A stretch of DNA of 64,000 nt. Origin: Cheilinus undulatus. Its lineage: Eukaryota > Chordata > Actinopteri > Labriformes > Labridae. This document shows positions 1 to 11,224 of the stretch, in pieces (within the stretch, counting starts at the first letter, position 1; each line of letters opens with the position of its first letter). The stretch is taken from contig NC_054884.1 of NCBI RefSeq assembly GCF_018320785.1, forward strand, positions 18,725,667 to 18,789,666, read 5' to 3'. Under the pieces are notes generated by a model that was not told the DNA's origin, ran no database searches, and saw nothing but the letters and a program-made list of their open reading frames with translations. The translations under genes were made by a program, and so were the position numbers.

Positions 1-98
1 ATAGATGGATAGTGGTTTTATGTTGCATTCCTCACCTGTGGAGTTCTGTTCAGCTGCTACTGAAGAAAAAAAATTTTTTTGCTAATATGGCTGCTTTA

Positions 99-313
99 TA
101 TACCGCTTTCCACGTTAAGTGGAATTAAGTAAATGACATTTTTTCTTATTTTCCAAAATATTTATGCAAATGACAGAGTATTTTTCAAGTCATCAGCCAT
201 TAGAGCATAATTCAAATGTTTTAGACAAACTTCATAATGCTAACCGTTATTTATTTATTTATTTTTTTAATAAAAACCTCAGAATGCACTTTCCAACATT
301 ATTAAGCAGGCCA
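99..313 (+). repeat. Left terminal inverted repeat of the Tc1-like element
   Basis: About 215 bases pair, imperfectly, with the reverse complement of 1430-1632. Shared blocks include the terminal ACCGCTTTCC, then TATTTTTCAAGTCATCAGCC, then AGCATAATTCAAATGTTTT, and the inner AAATGCACTTTCC-like block. Such long repeats are longer than the short ends of classical mariner elements. Confidence 0.85.
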
Positions 314-329
314 CAGGTTTCAAGCAATA

Positions 330-1300
330 TGGGAAAGAAAAAGGATCTCTCTGCTGCCAAAAAGTGTCAAATAGTGTAATGCCTTGGATAAGGAATGAAA
401 ACATTAGATATTTCACGTGAAGAAATTTGTGGCTGATTCAGAGCACAAACAGGTTTGTGCAGATAAAGGCATAATGAGGAAGGTCTCTGCCAGACAAATT
501 CATCAGAGTAAAAGAGCAGTTGCTAAAATGCCATTACAAAGCAGCAAACAGGTATTTGAAGCTGCTGGTGCCTCTGGAGTCCCACCAACTTCAAGGTGTA
601 GGATCCTCCAGAGGCTTGCAGTCGTGTATAAACCTACTATTCAGCCACCCCTGACCAGTGCTCACAAGCAGAAACAGTTGCAGTGGGCCCAGAAATACAT
701 AAAGACTCATTTTCAAACAGTCTTGTTGACTGATGAGTGCCGTGCAACCCTGGATGGTCCAGATGGAGGAGTAGTGGATGGTTGGTGGATGGCCACCATG
801 TCCCAACAAGGCTGTGACATCAGCAAGGAGGTGGCGGAGTCATGTTTTGGGCCAGATTCATGAGGAGAGAGCTGATAGGCCCTTTTAGGTCCCTGAAGGT
901 GTGAAAATGACCTCAGCAAAGTATATAGAGTTTCTGATTGACCAATTTCTTCCATGGTAAAAAAGAAGAGCAGTAGCAAAATTATCTTCATGCATGACAA
1001 TGCACCATCTCATGCTGCAAAGAATACCTCTGTGTCATTGGCTGCTATGGGCATAAAAGGAGAGAAACTCATGGTGTGACCCCCATCCTCCCCTGACCTC
1101 AACCCTGTTGAGAACCTTTGGAGCATCCTTAAGCTAAAGATCTATGGGGGTGGGAGGCAGTTCACATCAAAACTGCCGTTCTGGGAGGATATTCTGGCAT
1201 CCTGCAAGAAATTCATGCAGCAACTCTCCAAAAACTCACAAGGTCAATGGATGCAAGAATTGTGAAGGTGATATCAAAGAGGGGCTCCTATGTCAATGTG
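330..1300 (+). pseudogene. Degenerate Tc1-like transposase
   Basis: Pieces of a Tc1 transposase can be read in all three forward frames. They include a start MGKKKDLSAAKK, a helix-turn-helix-like stretch near 480-600, a catalytic-core segment reading QTVLLTDEC near 715-740, the block MHDNAPSHAAKN near 990-1025, and SSPDLNPVENLWS near 1087-1125, which is typical of the DD34E group. Many stops and frame changes separate them, so no functional enzyme can be made. Known Tc1 transposases are about 340 aa; the recognisable parts cover most of that length. Confidence 0.85.
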
Positions 1301-1429
1301 TAACTTGGCCTGTTAAGATGTTTTTGATTGAAATAGCTTTTGGTTTCAGTAAATGACCTTCTAATGCTGTAAATTCAACAACTGACCATTTTCAGTTCAT
1401 TACAATCAAAAAAAGGTTTTAAAACTCTG

Positions 1430-1632
1430 TCATGCTTAATGATATGGAAAAGTGCATTTTGGGTTTTTTATTTTTTAAAAAATAATGGTTATCATTATGA
1501 AGTTTGTTCAAAAACATTTGAATTATGCTATAACGGCTGATGACTTGAAAAATACTCTGACTGTTATTTGCATTAATATTTAGGAAAATAAGAGAAAAAT
1601 ATCAATTGCCTAATAATCTGGAAAGCGGTGTA
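1430..1632 (-). repeat. Right terminal inverted repeat of the Tc1-like element
   Basis: This is the reverse-complement partner of 99-313. It ends in GGAAAGCGGTGTA with the flanking TA. Divergence between the two arms, by small indels and substitutions, shows the copy is old. Confidence 0.85.
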
Positions 1633-2220
1633 ATAAAAACATTTCAACAATAAATTCACTGGGGTCTTTCATTGTGAAGGCTCAGATATAAAGAGGGTTG
1701 TCATTGAATAAACTGAACTTTAGAGCCTGGATCTCAACTGTCTAGTCAGGACCCAAAAGTGGGCAATGAAGTCTATAATATGCTTTTGCATGATACTATA
1801 TTGTCTATTGTCCAAGAAGTGGCATAAATTCTCCTTTGACATTGCTCAAACAATAAACTTGCATTTAAACAAAAAGTACAGGTATATAAAGGGGGAAATT
1901 GTCCAATCAACAAGTGACAAAAATGAAGTGTTGTAAAGTGTGTATTTCACATTGTTCAGGGGGGTTATTGCAGATGGAATGAAATATTTTTTTGTAGTTG
2001 TTTTCCAGACCAGTGGGATTTTTTAACAGGGAGTTTGGGGTTAACCAGTGATTTGCTGGCTTGATTAACTATACTGGAAAGTAAGACATAACAGATGGAT
2101 CTGGAACTGTTCTCCCTTAACCTCTCTCATCTTATCCAGACATTTTGATTTGATTATATTAGCCCATTAAAGTCTGAAATATAGACAGATGAATGAGCTT
2201 TGTTGTTCTGTCTCTCTCAG
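1633..2220. other. ric8a intron sequence, no further feature seen
   Basis: This AT-rich sequence lies between the transposon and the first visible ric8a exon. It ends in a good acceptor, a pyrimidine-rich tract followed by CTCTCTCAG. No open frame with recognisable similarity was found on either strand. Confidence 0.6.
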
Positions 2221-4318
2221 GAAGACGCAGCTCTTTACCGACGCCTGGTGGCCATCTTGCGCCTCTGCCTGATGAGGAAGTGCATGCTCGCAGATGACAC
2301 AGACGAACTGCAGGGGTGAGCACAAACCAGAATTGAAATCACAATGTTACCAAAATGATCCAGAAACGATGGCAGGGACAATGATGTGTACAGTGTGGGC
2401 AGAACAGGAACAAACAAGGACAATACAATTCTTTATAGATTATTATAGATATGCTTAAAAGGGAGGATGTTGAATTAGAAGCAACAACAGATGAAAATTT
2501 TCATTTTTTTAATTCTCTGTTGTATTACTTATTCTTGTGTAAAGAAAAGCATGCTTAAATTCTAATCAGTGTTATTAGAAATGTGATATTTTACTGGACC
2601 TATTGCATTTTTGTGCATTTGTCCAGTTTATGAGTCAGAACTCAATTTTGTCAGACTGATTTACATTAAGTACCTGTGTGTTCTCTTTTCAAACTCCCTC
2701 CTTACTGTTTCATGATTGTCTCTCAGTCACACAGTCAACCTGCTGTCAGCACTGCCTCTGCAGTGTCTCGACGTGCTGCTGGTGGCTCCTATTCAGGCTG
2801 ACTCCCAGCAGAGCCAGGGTGTCAACATGGACTGTGTCCACATCCTGCTGTCGTTCATGGAGAGACGCCTTGATTCGGTGAGGAGGAACATGCAGAAATG
2901 TTAAAAGAGGAGGATCAATTACAGAGCCAAAATAAAAAGCCTGTTCCTTCGTTTGTTTAATTTAGCTGAAAAAAAAAAACTGAGGAAGTCTTTTGTCTGT
3001 TTTCAGGGTGATAAGGTCAAAGAGAAGCTGACACCAGTCCTCAACCTGCTGACGGAGAGCTGTAGAGCCCACAGAGAAACACGACATTACATCAGGAAAC
3101 ATGTAAAAAAAAATGCTTATGTCTAATAGTATGTCTCTGTGTTATATTAGTTTTTTAAAAGATCTGAAATGATCATTAAAGCATTATTTGCTTAGATCCT
3201 GCCTCCTCTGAGAGACGTCTCACACCGGCCAGAGGAAGGCTCCTCAGTGAAGAGTCGTCTCATCCGTCTCATGACTCATCTGGACACAGACCTCAAACAC
3301 TGCGCAGCTGACCTCATCTTTGTACTCTGCAAGGAGAATGGTAACACTGTACACTAGCACTCTCTCTGTAGTAACAGGGATTCATTAAATTACAATTTTA
3401 GACATGAAATGACATGCCTATAGATTTAAATGATCTGCTTTCATTGCTGTTTACAAGCTTTGTTTCACCACCCATCTCCCTCACTGCTTCTTCCAGTGAG
3501 ACGTTTTGTTAAGTACACGGGCTACGGTAATGCAGCGGGCCTGCTTGCAACCAAAGGTCTGCTGGGTGGCCAGATGTCCAGGACCCTTAGCTCAGGCACC
3601 CAATACTCCAGCGAATCAGACTCAGACACAGAAGAGTACCGGCAGGTCAAGGACCGTGTCAATCCAGTGACAGGGCGAGTGGAGGCGGAGCAGCCAGACC
3701 CCATGGAAGGCATGACAGAGGAGGAGAAAGAGGAGGAGGCCAAAAGGCTGATCATGATCTTCAACAAGCTGTCCAGGTCCGTGAGAAGACTCACTCATGA
3801 CACCTCAGCTCTGGTGTTTAAAGAAAATTCTTCACAAACTCAAATTGCTCATGAATGATACAGCTACAGAGGAGCCCTCCAAACATACATTAGAAAAGAA
3901 AGTATTTTCTGTTGACTTAAAGGCCTTAAGTTTGCCCCTGAAATCATTTTGCTTCACACCGGTTGTTATGGTATATGAAACAAGAGAAAGAGGCTGCAGT
4001 GTTCACCTGAGTTACCTTAGCCCAATTGTGGCATTAAATGTGTTTTTTCTTTTGTTCCTCCAAATAAAGAGGAAGAAAGCACCTTTCTTACTAAGTGACA
4101 GTGCAAGAAAAGTAGAGTAGACGGATTAAAAGAACAATAAGAGCAGTTTGAATTCTGATATATTTTTCTTTTCCTGCAGAGATAAGATAATCCAGCCAAT
4201 GGGAGTGAACTCAGAAGGGAGGCTTGTCCCAATGTCAGGGCTCAGAGAAAACTCTCTCAATGAGGGAGGGGAGTCTGGGTCAGAGATCGACGAAGGAAAG
4301 GAAGGGAAGAACAACTGA
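2221..4318 (+). CDS. ric8a: Ric-8A (synembryn-A), C-terminal 301 codons, 5' part outside window
   Basis: Six exons join in phase: 2221-2315, 2727-2877, 3007-3102, 3196-3340, 3497-3776 and 4180-4318 (TGA). All introns are GT-AG. The protein is the C-terminal half of a Ric-8 armadillo-repeat protein, a cytosolic chaperone and guanine-nucleotide exchange factor for G-alpha subunits. Diagnostic blocks are [38 protein letters not shown], the acidic [11 protein letters not shown] (casein-kinase-2-like sites, known in Ric-8A) and NPVTGRVE...[14 protein letters not shown]. The segment IIQPMG after NKLSR is closer to Ric-8A than to Ric-8B as I know them, so I choose ric8a. The start codon and N-terminal repeats must lie left of the window. 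It converges on irf3. An ATTAAA at 4873-4878 could be its poly-A signal. Confidence 0.93.
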
Positions 4319-5490
4319 AAGATGGAAAATATTTATTGAATAATTGTGTTTTTTCTTTGCAAATATCTTAAAATTTGACAGTGCGTAAGTATTTCTTGTG
4401 AAGTGTTTGGAAAAAAAAATGAAATCAAAAAGACGTACAGCTAACTCAGACACAGCCTGCTAGTATTAATCCAAATTAACTCAAGAAAGAATATAAAAAA
4501 ATAGTTCAACATTTGTTCTTTGGTTTCAGACTACAAACATGCTGCAGCACTGCAGTGAAAATCTAAAGTTAAAAAGATTGAAGAAAGCTAATTTTATAGC
4601 GTAAACATGATATCCTCCAATATTTTGATAATGTATTGAACTCTGTCATTTGTACTGGTGTTATGTGTATTTTGATGTCTTGTAAAATCAAGTTCCTTCT
4701 ATAGCACTGCTTATTGATAGTCCGGTACAGATCTAGAGCAACCTGCAATTAACATCTGCAAAGTAAATTTAAATTTCTTTCTTGTGAAAATATCAGTTTT
4801 CTTTTATAACTGAACCAGCTGTGCTCAGCTGAATATCTGGCATAACAGAAATGAGACCGAATGTGATGCTTAATTAAAACTTGCACAGCAGTTTCACTCA
4901 ACTTCACTGTTAGTTGAAGTTACAGAATATACAACTTCAGGCACTCACCAAATTTTTAAATGAATAATTTGCTTTTTTAAACACATAGAGGATCATCTTA
5001 TTGCCACTTTTATTTTTTACACGACACGGGCATGATGACAGAAAAAAAATATACAAGATGATTGACAAGGTGACTGACAGCCTTTGAATGGCAGTTCTCT
5101 GCAGTTTTTAGGGAAATCTGTTGTTTTTCTTCTTCCACGACACCAGAGAGCTCTCGTTTTGGAACAAACACACTTTTTCAAGCACAAAATGAAGACTGTC
5201 ATTCAGCTCAAGAAGTAGCAGTAGCTCTCCTCACTCAGAGATCTTTTAATTTTCTGCTTGTCTTAACAGCAGTAAGCAGCCTGGTATCTTAGCACCAATA
5301 ATGTCACTGATTTAAATATCCTCTAAAATCATCTTGATTGGTCTAATTGTTAGGGGGAAAATTAAAATAATTACAGCACATAATTGTTTTAAGAAAGGCA
5401 CAAATTGTACCTCAAACATATTTGCTTTGTTTGAATTTGCAAAGATATACAATAGGTAAACAATAACTTTTTTATGTGCAGCATTGTGCG
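4319..5490. other. Convergent 3' UTR region between ric8a and irf3
   Basis: No coding sequence is evident. A possible ric8a poly-A signal (ATTAAA) lies at 4873-4878. On the minus strand an AATAAA (TTTATT on +, 5009-5014) could serve irf3. If both are used, the two transcripts end roughly 100 bases apart. This is inferred from signals only. Confidence 0.5.
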
Positions 5491-8400
5491 TCAGCACAGC
5501 TCCATCATCTCTTCCAGAGACATCTGCAGCTCCACAGACTGAAGAGAAGAGGCACCACCTATGACCGCCATGTTCTTTAGTAACTCAATTGAGGTCAGGA
5601 ACACCTTAGAGGAAAAAAATAGTAAGGAATGAGAGCATGAAGGAAAACTAGAGATTAACAGCAGCCATACAATTAAAAAAGCAGGAGCAGGATCAAAATG
5701 TCAGACATGTTTCTGCATCTTTTTGTTAAAGCTTTGATTTCTCAGAATGAACTCCTGTTCCAAAACCTTGAATCCCACAGGGATGAGCTGTCAGTGGAGG
5801 TGTCAAGCTTTCTTCTCTGAAATTAATCAATACTTAGACATAATTGCCTCTTGAAATGTGCAGCTGACAAAACCTCCACTGAGTGGGCAATTTCGGGGGT
5901 TTAATCACTCCTGACATTTGAATGAGGTATGTGCAGCAAAAAAAGCAACACCTCTGACGGAAATGCACTATGAAGGTCTTTAAGAGTAGAAAAAAGACCT
6001 GTGCATTTAAATAATTTAAAGGTTTCTCACCTCCACTGTGATGAGTTTTTTCCCCCAAGGCCTGTTGCCAGGGTCAGGCCACTTCTCACCAAGGCAGAAG
6101 AAGAGGGAGCAGGGAGGGGACTCTCCTCTGTCGATGAAGTTCAGTATTCCTACAGAAAAAGCAGGATCAATCACAATATCAAACCAACAAGTCAACAGTG
6201 CATGTTTGCAAAGGTAAGCTTAAGGAAAAAAATCCTCTCACACACCTTGCACAAAGTCCTTGAACTGAAACAGTGGTTCAGGATGCAGCTTAGAAATCTC
6301 TTGGACCTGACAGCTCTTGTCGTACTTGGAGAGGCTCCAAAAAGCTTTGATTTCACCCCGCCGCTGGCAGTAGACCACATGGCCTGACACCCCCACATCC
6401 AAACCTTCACCCAGCTTGTCCAGGATGCGCTGGGTCAGTTTGGTTTGGGTTTGATCCAACATGGCCCGAGGACTTGGCAGAGAGACCAGGGAGAGGCCTG
6501 ACTCTTGATCCAAAACTATCCCTGCAAGTTCAGGTCTGATGTGAGAAAAATTGAATTTGTTAGATTTTTAGTGGAACAAAAGATATACTCTAACATTTTT
6601 GGAAATAGAAGTGCCTATCTTGTATTTGTAAGTTATGGTAGCAGTTATGTCACCTCAGTTAAAATGGTTAGCTAAGTGTAGTACCAAGATAAGCTACTAG
6701 AAAATGACTGAACAAACAAAAACAGATATGTGCTTTTCAGAGAGCCTTCAGTTAGTTGGTAACCTCTCCCCTGTTTTATTAGCATGTACAGTAGTTAGTT
6801 GCTAAAGAAAGTTATAGTAAAGTACTTGCTGAGGTTTGAATGATACAATACTACTCTCATCTCTCCACAGCTAGGTGACTGTTAGCTTAGCTCTAATTTC
6901 AGAAACAAACTCAGGATAGAATAAATTACTTCCAACATGTTTTTTAGGAGGTAAAAAAAGGGCTTAGTTGTAGCCTTTGACACCAGTCAGTACAAGCTAG
7001 TAGTAGCTAGCTAGTAGCTAGTAGTAGGCCACTGGTTTCCCTGTTTAGCCAGTCAGTATCACTGTCTCCACCTTTCCTGTGTTTATGCCATTCTTCTCTT
7101 GGTTTACTTATTATTTACAATATAAATATGAAGCTTGTACTAATATTGTTATCCCTCAAGCCACGCAGAACAACAAATACCATGCTTCTAAAACTGTCAG
7201 ACTGTTACTTGAACAAAAACATTGTATTCAGGTTGTACTGGGAATACTGGAAGTCAATTTTCTAAAAATTCCAATGTGATTAATCTCATAATTTCTAAAA
7301 TTAATCACAATTACTCTCCCCCTTTTTGTCACATCTTGAATTTCCATTTTATTCACAATTTTCCACTTCAAACTTATTTTGTTTCATTTATTTTTTTGCT
7401 TTTAAGTTTTATTTTTGGGCTTTTCATGCCTTTATTGGACAGAGGAGGACAGTGAATAGAATTAGAAATGGGAGAGAGACATGTGGCAAAGGGCCACGAG
7501 CTGGTTTCGAACCCCAGCCACCCGCATACATAGCGCTTTAGATCGCTAGGCCATCTGCACCCCATTTATTTATTTTTTCTTACTCTCTTAAACGTTAAGG
7601 TACTTGACTTCCTGTTTGGATACAGACCTGCTTTTGTTTTGAAATAAAATAAGGAATTTTGAGTAGATCTCAGATTATGACATGCACTTAACCACAGAAA
7701 AAGAAACTTGGATGCACAACTTTATCGGATTATTGATATCAGCAGATATCTTTAAAAGCAAATTATCAATATCTGCAGATTTCAACATTTCTGCTGATAT
7801 TTACGACCAATATTTTGCCAGTAAAAATCTGCCTTTATCAGCTGTCAATATTATCTGTAGGAACAAATAAGTTGGACTGGACCAACAGACCCTTATCAGC
7901 TGTTTTTTCTTTATTCATCATTATTACTTATGCTTACAAGTTTGTTTAAAAGGACTTAAATATGTTAATGACTTATTCATCCTCAAACTTTAAATCATGT
8001 GTTTAAAGGACTGAGGTTTAAGGTCTGAACTACATTTAAATCAATCAATATTGGTATTTGCTAAAATTAATTTTTTAAATATATGCATATCAGATATCAG
8101 CAAAAATCTAATATTGTGCATCCTAATTGTTATGGATTAAAAGGAATATAAGGGAACGGTACTGAGGTAAAGGTATGATAACACGACGTTCAGATGACTA
8201 TTGATTTGTCCACTGAGCTGTGTCATTATTTTTTTTTAGGGGAAATGAGACATTTAGAAGAAGTGGTGTTCTTATTTTACATCACAGCGGCTGCATAGAG
8301 ATATTGCAGTGACTTAACTAAAGTGTGCTGATAGCTCGCAATTAATCATGGTTTTTAAAAATTGCACTTATTATGGACCCTTAATTAATCATAACCAATG

Positions 8401-11224
8401 CATTAAAGCTCACAACCCTTTTGAAAGCCTTTCAGTTTCAATCTTCTTGTGGACACGATGATGCATTTTATCTCTTGACTGTTTTTTCCACTGTAAATGT
8501 GTAGTGTTTTTTAAAGAAAAAAAAATTATCAGCCAAGTTTATGATTTATCAGAAACATTTGCAGTTGAAAATATCCCAGATATGTTGTTTTGGCGGGGTG
8601 CAGTTGATCCATTTGTCTGACACCTACCCTGTGCAGTGGTTACAAGCAAGGTTAAAATGGGTTTGGATTTTTCTTCAGTTTTTTCTTTAATTTCATTTTC
8701 ACTTTCAGTTTTCAGTTTCATTTTAGTTTAGTTTTTATTTGTTTTAGTCTTCATTTTTTCAGATACTTGTCACCGGTGAGACAGGTGAAAAAGTAAACAT
8801 ACATTTTTTACAACACATTTTGATTAACTGAAATGATGCTTACATTTATGTTTTATTATGTTCGTTTCAGTTAACTATAATAACCTTGGTTACAGGCAGT
8901 AAAAAACACTTTACAGAAAGTCAAACTTAATGCTGCTTTTTTTTTGTTGCTTCTGATGGTCACATAGAGGCATCAGTATTCATTTTATTTTTTATAACCA
9001 GTTAGAAGCTCCTTACAGGAGCTCTAATGCTTTATTTGATGTTACCTGTAGACAAGGCGGAATCCAGCTTCATTCTCAACTGTCTGCTCAGATACTTTCA
9101 CTCCCCTGTAGTACACTATTATCCTGAACTGAGTCTCTAAGGATTCAAGCAGAGGACAAGTGTGTTAAAAACATACAGTATTTCAAATATTTTCCTCTTT
9201 AAACATGCTGTATTTCATGTTATGAAGTTTTACTGGCCACATAAAACATATACCATTTAAATAATTGAAGGTGCTTTTTGTGTTTTGTGGGTTTTTTTCT
9301 CTTCAGTGTGATCCTTCGACTTACTGAAACTGTTTCCATCCTTGGTCTGGTTCATCGTCTGCAGAAACAGCTCCTCGTCAAAGGCCCCACCCACGGCCCC
9401 TTCCATTGGACACGCTGGTTGCTCAGGCAACCCAGCTTCCATGGCTGCACCCTCAAACACTACTGGATACTGCTGTTGCCCAGGAAACGCCTGTGCACCA
9501 ATCACAGCCTGGCTGTGGAGCTGTTGTTGCTCAGGAGGAGGCTCAAAGCCTGTGATGCCCTCTGTGGAAAAGTTTGGAGAAAGTGTTTGTGGGAAAGTAG
9601 CTACTGGTTCTCTGATGGTGCTGCAGCAGAAATGAAGAAATGATGAGATGAGACTGGTGAGTCTACCTGGTTCAGGGCCAATGTTGAGCCCCCTCAGACA
9701 CTCCTGGAGAATGTCTTGGTGCACAGTGGACTCAGCTGGCAAATTTGAGATCAGATCACATTCAGAAACGTGATTACACAAGCCTAACTATCAAATTTAT
9801 GATGTGATTAATTCAGCTTACTTACCAGAAGGCCCAGTGTCTTGTTGATTAAAGAGAAAGTCTTCAAAGCATGGGGCCTGGGTCTAAAATATGAAAGATT
9901 TACATCTCAGTGAGTTTGGATGGAAGTATAACTCGTACATTAAACTTCCTGCATGGAGGCTTACATCTTGTATAGGAAAAGTGCAATCATCAAACAAATC
10001 AGAGTCATCTAGGTCCTGGGATCCAGCAGAAGAGTTTGCTGTGGGAGAAAACAAAAGGTCTAGTCACAATCTGCAACTTCATCATTTCTATTCTCCTCAG
10101 AAACACATCTTTAAACTGAGAATCCATTTTTACAAATGGCCCCTTCTCTATTAGCATATTAGCTTGACAACTCTCAACTAGAAAAATGCAGTGATGTGAT
10201 CAAAAGGTGAGGTAATTTAAAAATTCACAACAAACCCACAAACATGCACTAGAGTCACAGCATATTCCCTGATTCAGCTAGTTACAATGCTACAGTGTCA
10301 TTTAGCAGATGCTTTTTTATGCACAGTTATGAACGTCTGAGAGATAGACAGGTGTTCATGGCTTCAAGGACCTTGCCCAAGGGTCCATACTGAATTCTGA
10401 AACTGGCTAGGCCTGGCCAAACCCCCAATCTCCTGTCAGAGATGTAAACCTGAGCTATCCAGCTGCATTTTGTCTCATTTGCGAGCCCTAAGATCACAAT
10501 AATATGAAAATGCTTGGAATTTAAGTGAAGACAAACAAGCTTGAATAATTCTGCATGAAAAAATGGCATCACGTTAGAGCAGATTCAGACAGAAAACAAT
10601 CTGTTTGAATTTTGTCTGTGATTTTTCATGCAGGGAGTCAGAGAATAACACACACTATTTTCAACATAGTTTATTTTCCAAAGATCACACTGGGAAAAGG
10701 TGTTTTTTAACTTGCCTGTTTTCCCACTACAGAAAAGGACCAAATGCTGACTGTCTATGGATGCCGTGGTTGATCCTCACCTCCTGACGCTGATTCATCT
10801 GGCCAGTGAAACACTTTATGAGGGTGTGCAGCGTCATTCTTGTTGTCAGATATGAGTGTAAACTTTTTTGCTCGAAGAGCGCTGCGGAAGTTCCTTTTCC
10901 ATACTGAGGCGTCTCCCTGAGCCCGGCCGTTTCCACTCACCTCTGCCCAGGCCTGCAGGAAGGAAACAGGTAAAAAGATGAACACTGTGAAAATAAGGTT
11001 TTTTGTTTGTTTTTTTAAGCCACGCGATTTATATATCTATACAAGAATGGCATTTTTACCTTAAAAATAAGAATGTCACTGTCAGATGAGTCCTGTCTTA
11101 ACGCATGTTTCCAGGGAATGGAAAACTCTGTGTGCTCCAGGTTTGTCCACTGGACTCCAGGATACTCTCCTCTGTCAATCTTGCTCCGCAGCCATGGGAT
11201 GAGCAGAGGTTTTGAATGAGACAT
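5491..11224 (-). CDS. irf3: Interferon regulatory factor 3, complete nine-exon coding region (497 aa)
   Basis: Exons in transcript order: 11060-11224 (ATG at 11222-11224), 10781-10952, 9965-10038, 9826-9883, 9325-9735, 9046-9136, 6246-6535, 6031-6149 and 5491-5604. All junctions are GT-AG and in phase; total 1494 bases. Residues 5-110 are the IRF winged-helix DNA-binding domain with the tryptophan cluster (PWLRSKID, GVQWTN, FSIPWKHALRQDSSD, AWAEVSG, VWKRNFRSALRAK). Residues 112-290 form an acidic, Pro/Gln-rich linker. Residues 293-475 form the IRF-association domain (VYYRGVKVSEQT, LDVGVSGHVVYCQRRGEIKAFW, LFFCLGEKWPD). The tail has GGASSL at 476-481, matching the human Ser385/386 phospho-site context. 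IRF3 acts downstream of TBK1 to switch on type I interferon. Exon 5 contains a 46-base stretch with splice-like ends that I keep as coding, because removing it breaks the frame. The N-terminal domain rules out IRF7. Confidence 0.93.
7398..7562 (-). mobile_element. tRNA-derived SINE in an irf3 intron
   Basis: On the minus strand the element starts GGGTGCAGATGGCCTAGCG (A-box-like), continues to a B-box-like GGTTCGAAACC, and ends in an A/T-rich tail. A similar sequence with the same TTTATTGGACAGA-like body is at 62739-62879. Flanking CATTTATTTTTT-like sequence on both sides (7385-7397 and from 7563) may be the target-site duplication. Family name not assigned. Confidence 0.7.
7700..8130. repeat. 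Degenerate repeat with ATATCAG / GTGCATCC motifs, possible hAT remnant
   Basis: The stretch carries repeated ATATCAGCAGATATC-like words and ends in AATATTGTGCATCCTAATTG, resembling ends of dispersed fish hAT-type elements that finish in GTGCATCCCTA. A related end, GTGCATCCCTAGATT, occurs near 24321-24334. Boundaries are uncertain. Confidence 0.4.
8639..8896. repeat. MITE-like element with AACCAAGGTTATTATAG-type end
   Basis: The right end reads AACTATAATAACCTTGGTTAC. The left end, TTACAAGCAAGGTTAAAAT, is an imperfect inverted partner. The inside is AT-rich with a GTTTTAGTTT-like body seen in dispersed fish repeats. It lies in the long irf3 intron. Confidence 0.5.
10297..10465. repeat. Interspersed fish repeat (CATTTAGCAGATGC...CCTTGCCCAAGGGTCC)
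   Basis: The sequence starts TCATTTAGCAGATGCTTTT and later has AAGGACCTTGCCCAAGGGTC, both typical of a very common teleost dispersed repeat. This copy is degenerate and lies in the irf3 intron between exons 2 and 3. A related CTTGCCCAAGAACAC block is near 23867. Confidence 0.55.

Larger units (their letters stand above)
99..1632 (+). mobile_element. Decayed Tc1/mariner-type DNA transposon with long terminal inverted repeats
   Basis: The element is bounded by near-identical ends: TATACCGCTTTCC at the left and the reverse complement of TACACCGCTTTCC at the right, with TA at each border as expected for Tc1/mariner insertion. Similarity between the ends continues inward for about 200 bases. Between the repeats lies a broken transposase. 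The element sits upstream of the first visible ric8a exon, most likely in a ric8a intron. I infer an old, non-autonomous copy; the exact family name is not assigned. Confidence 0.88.
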
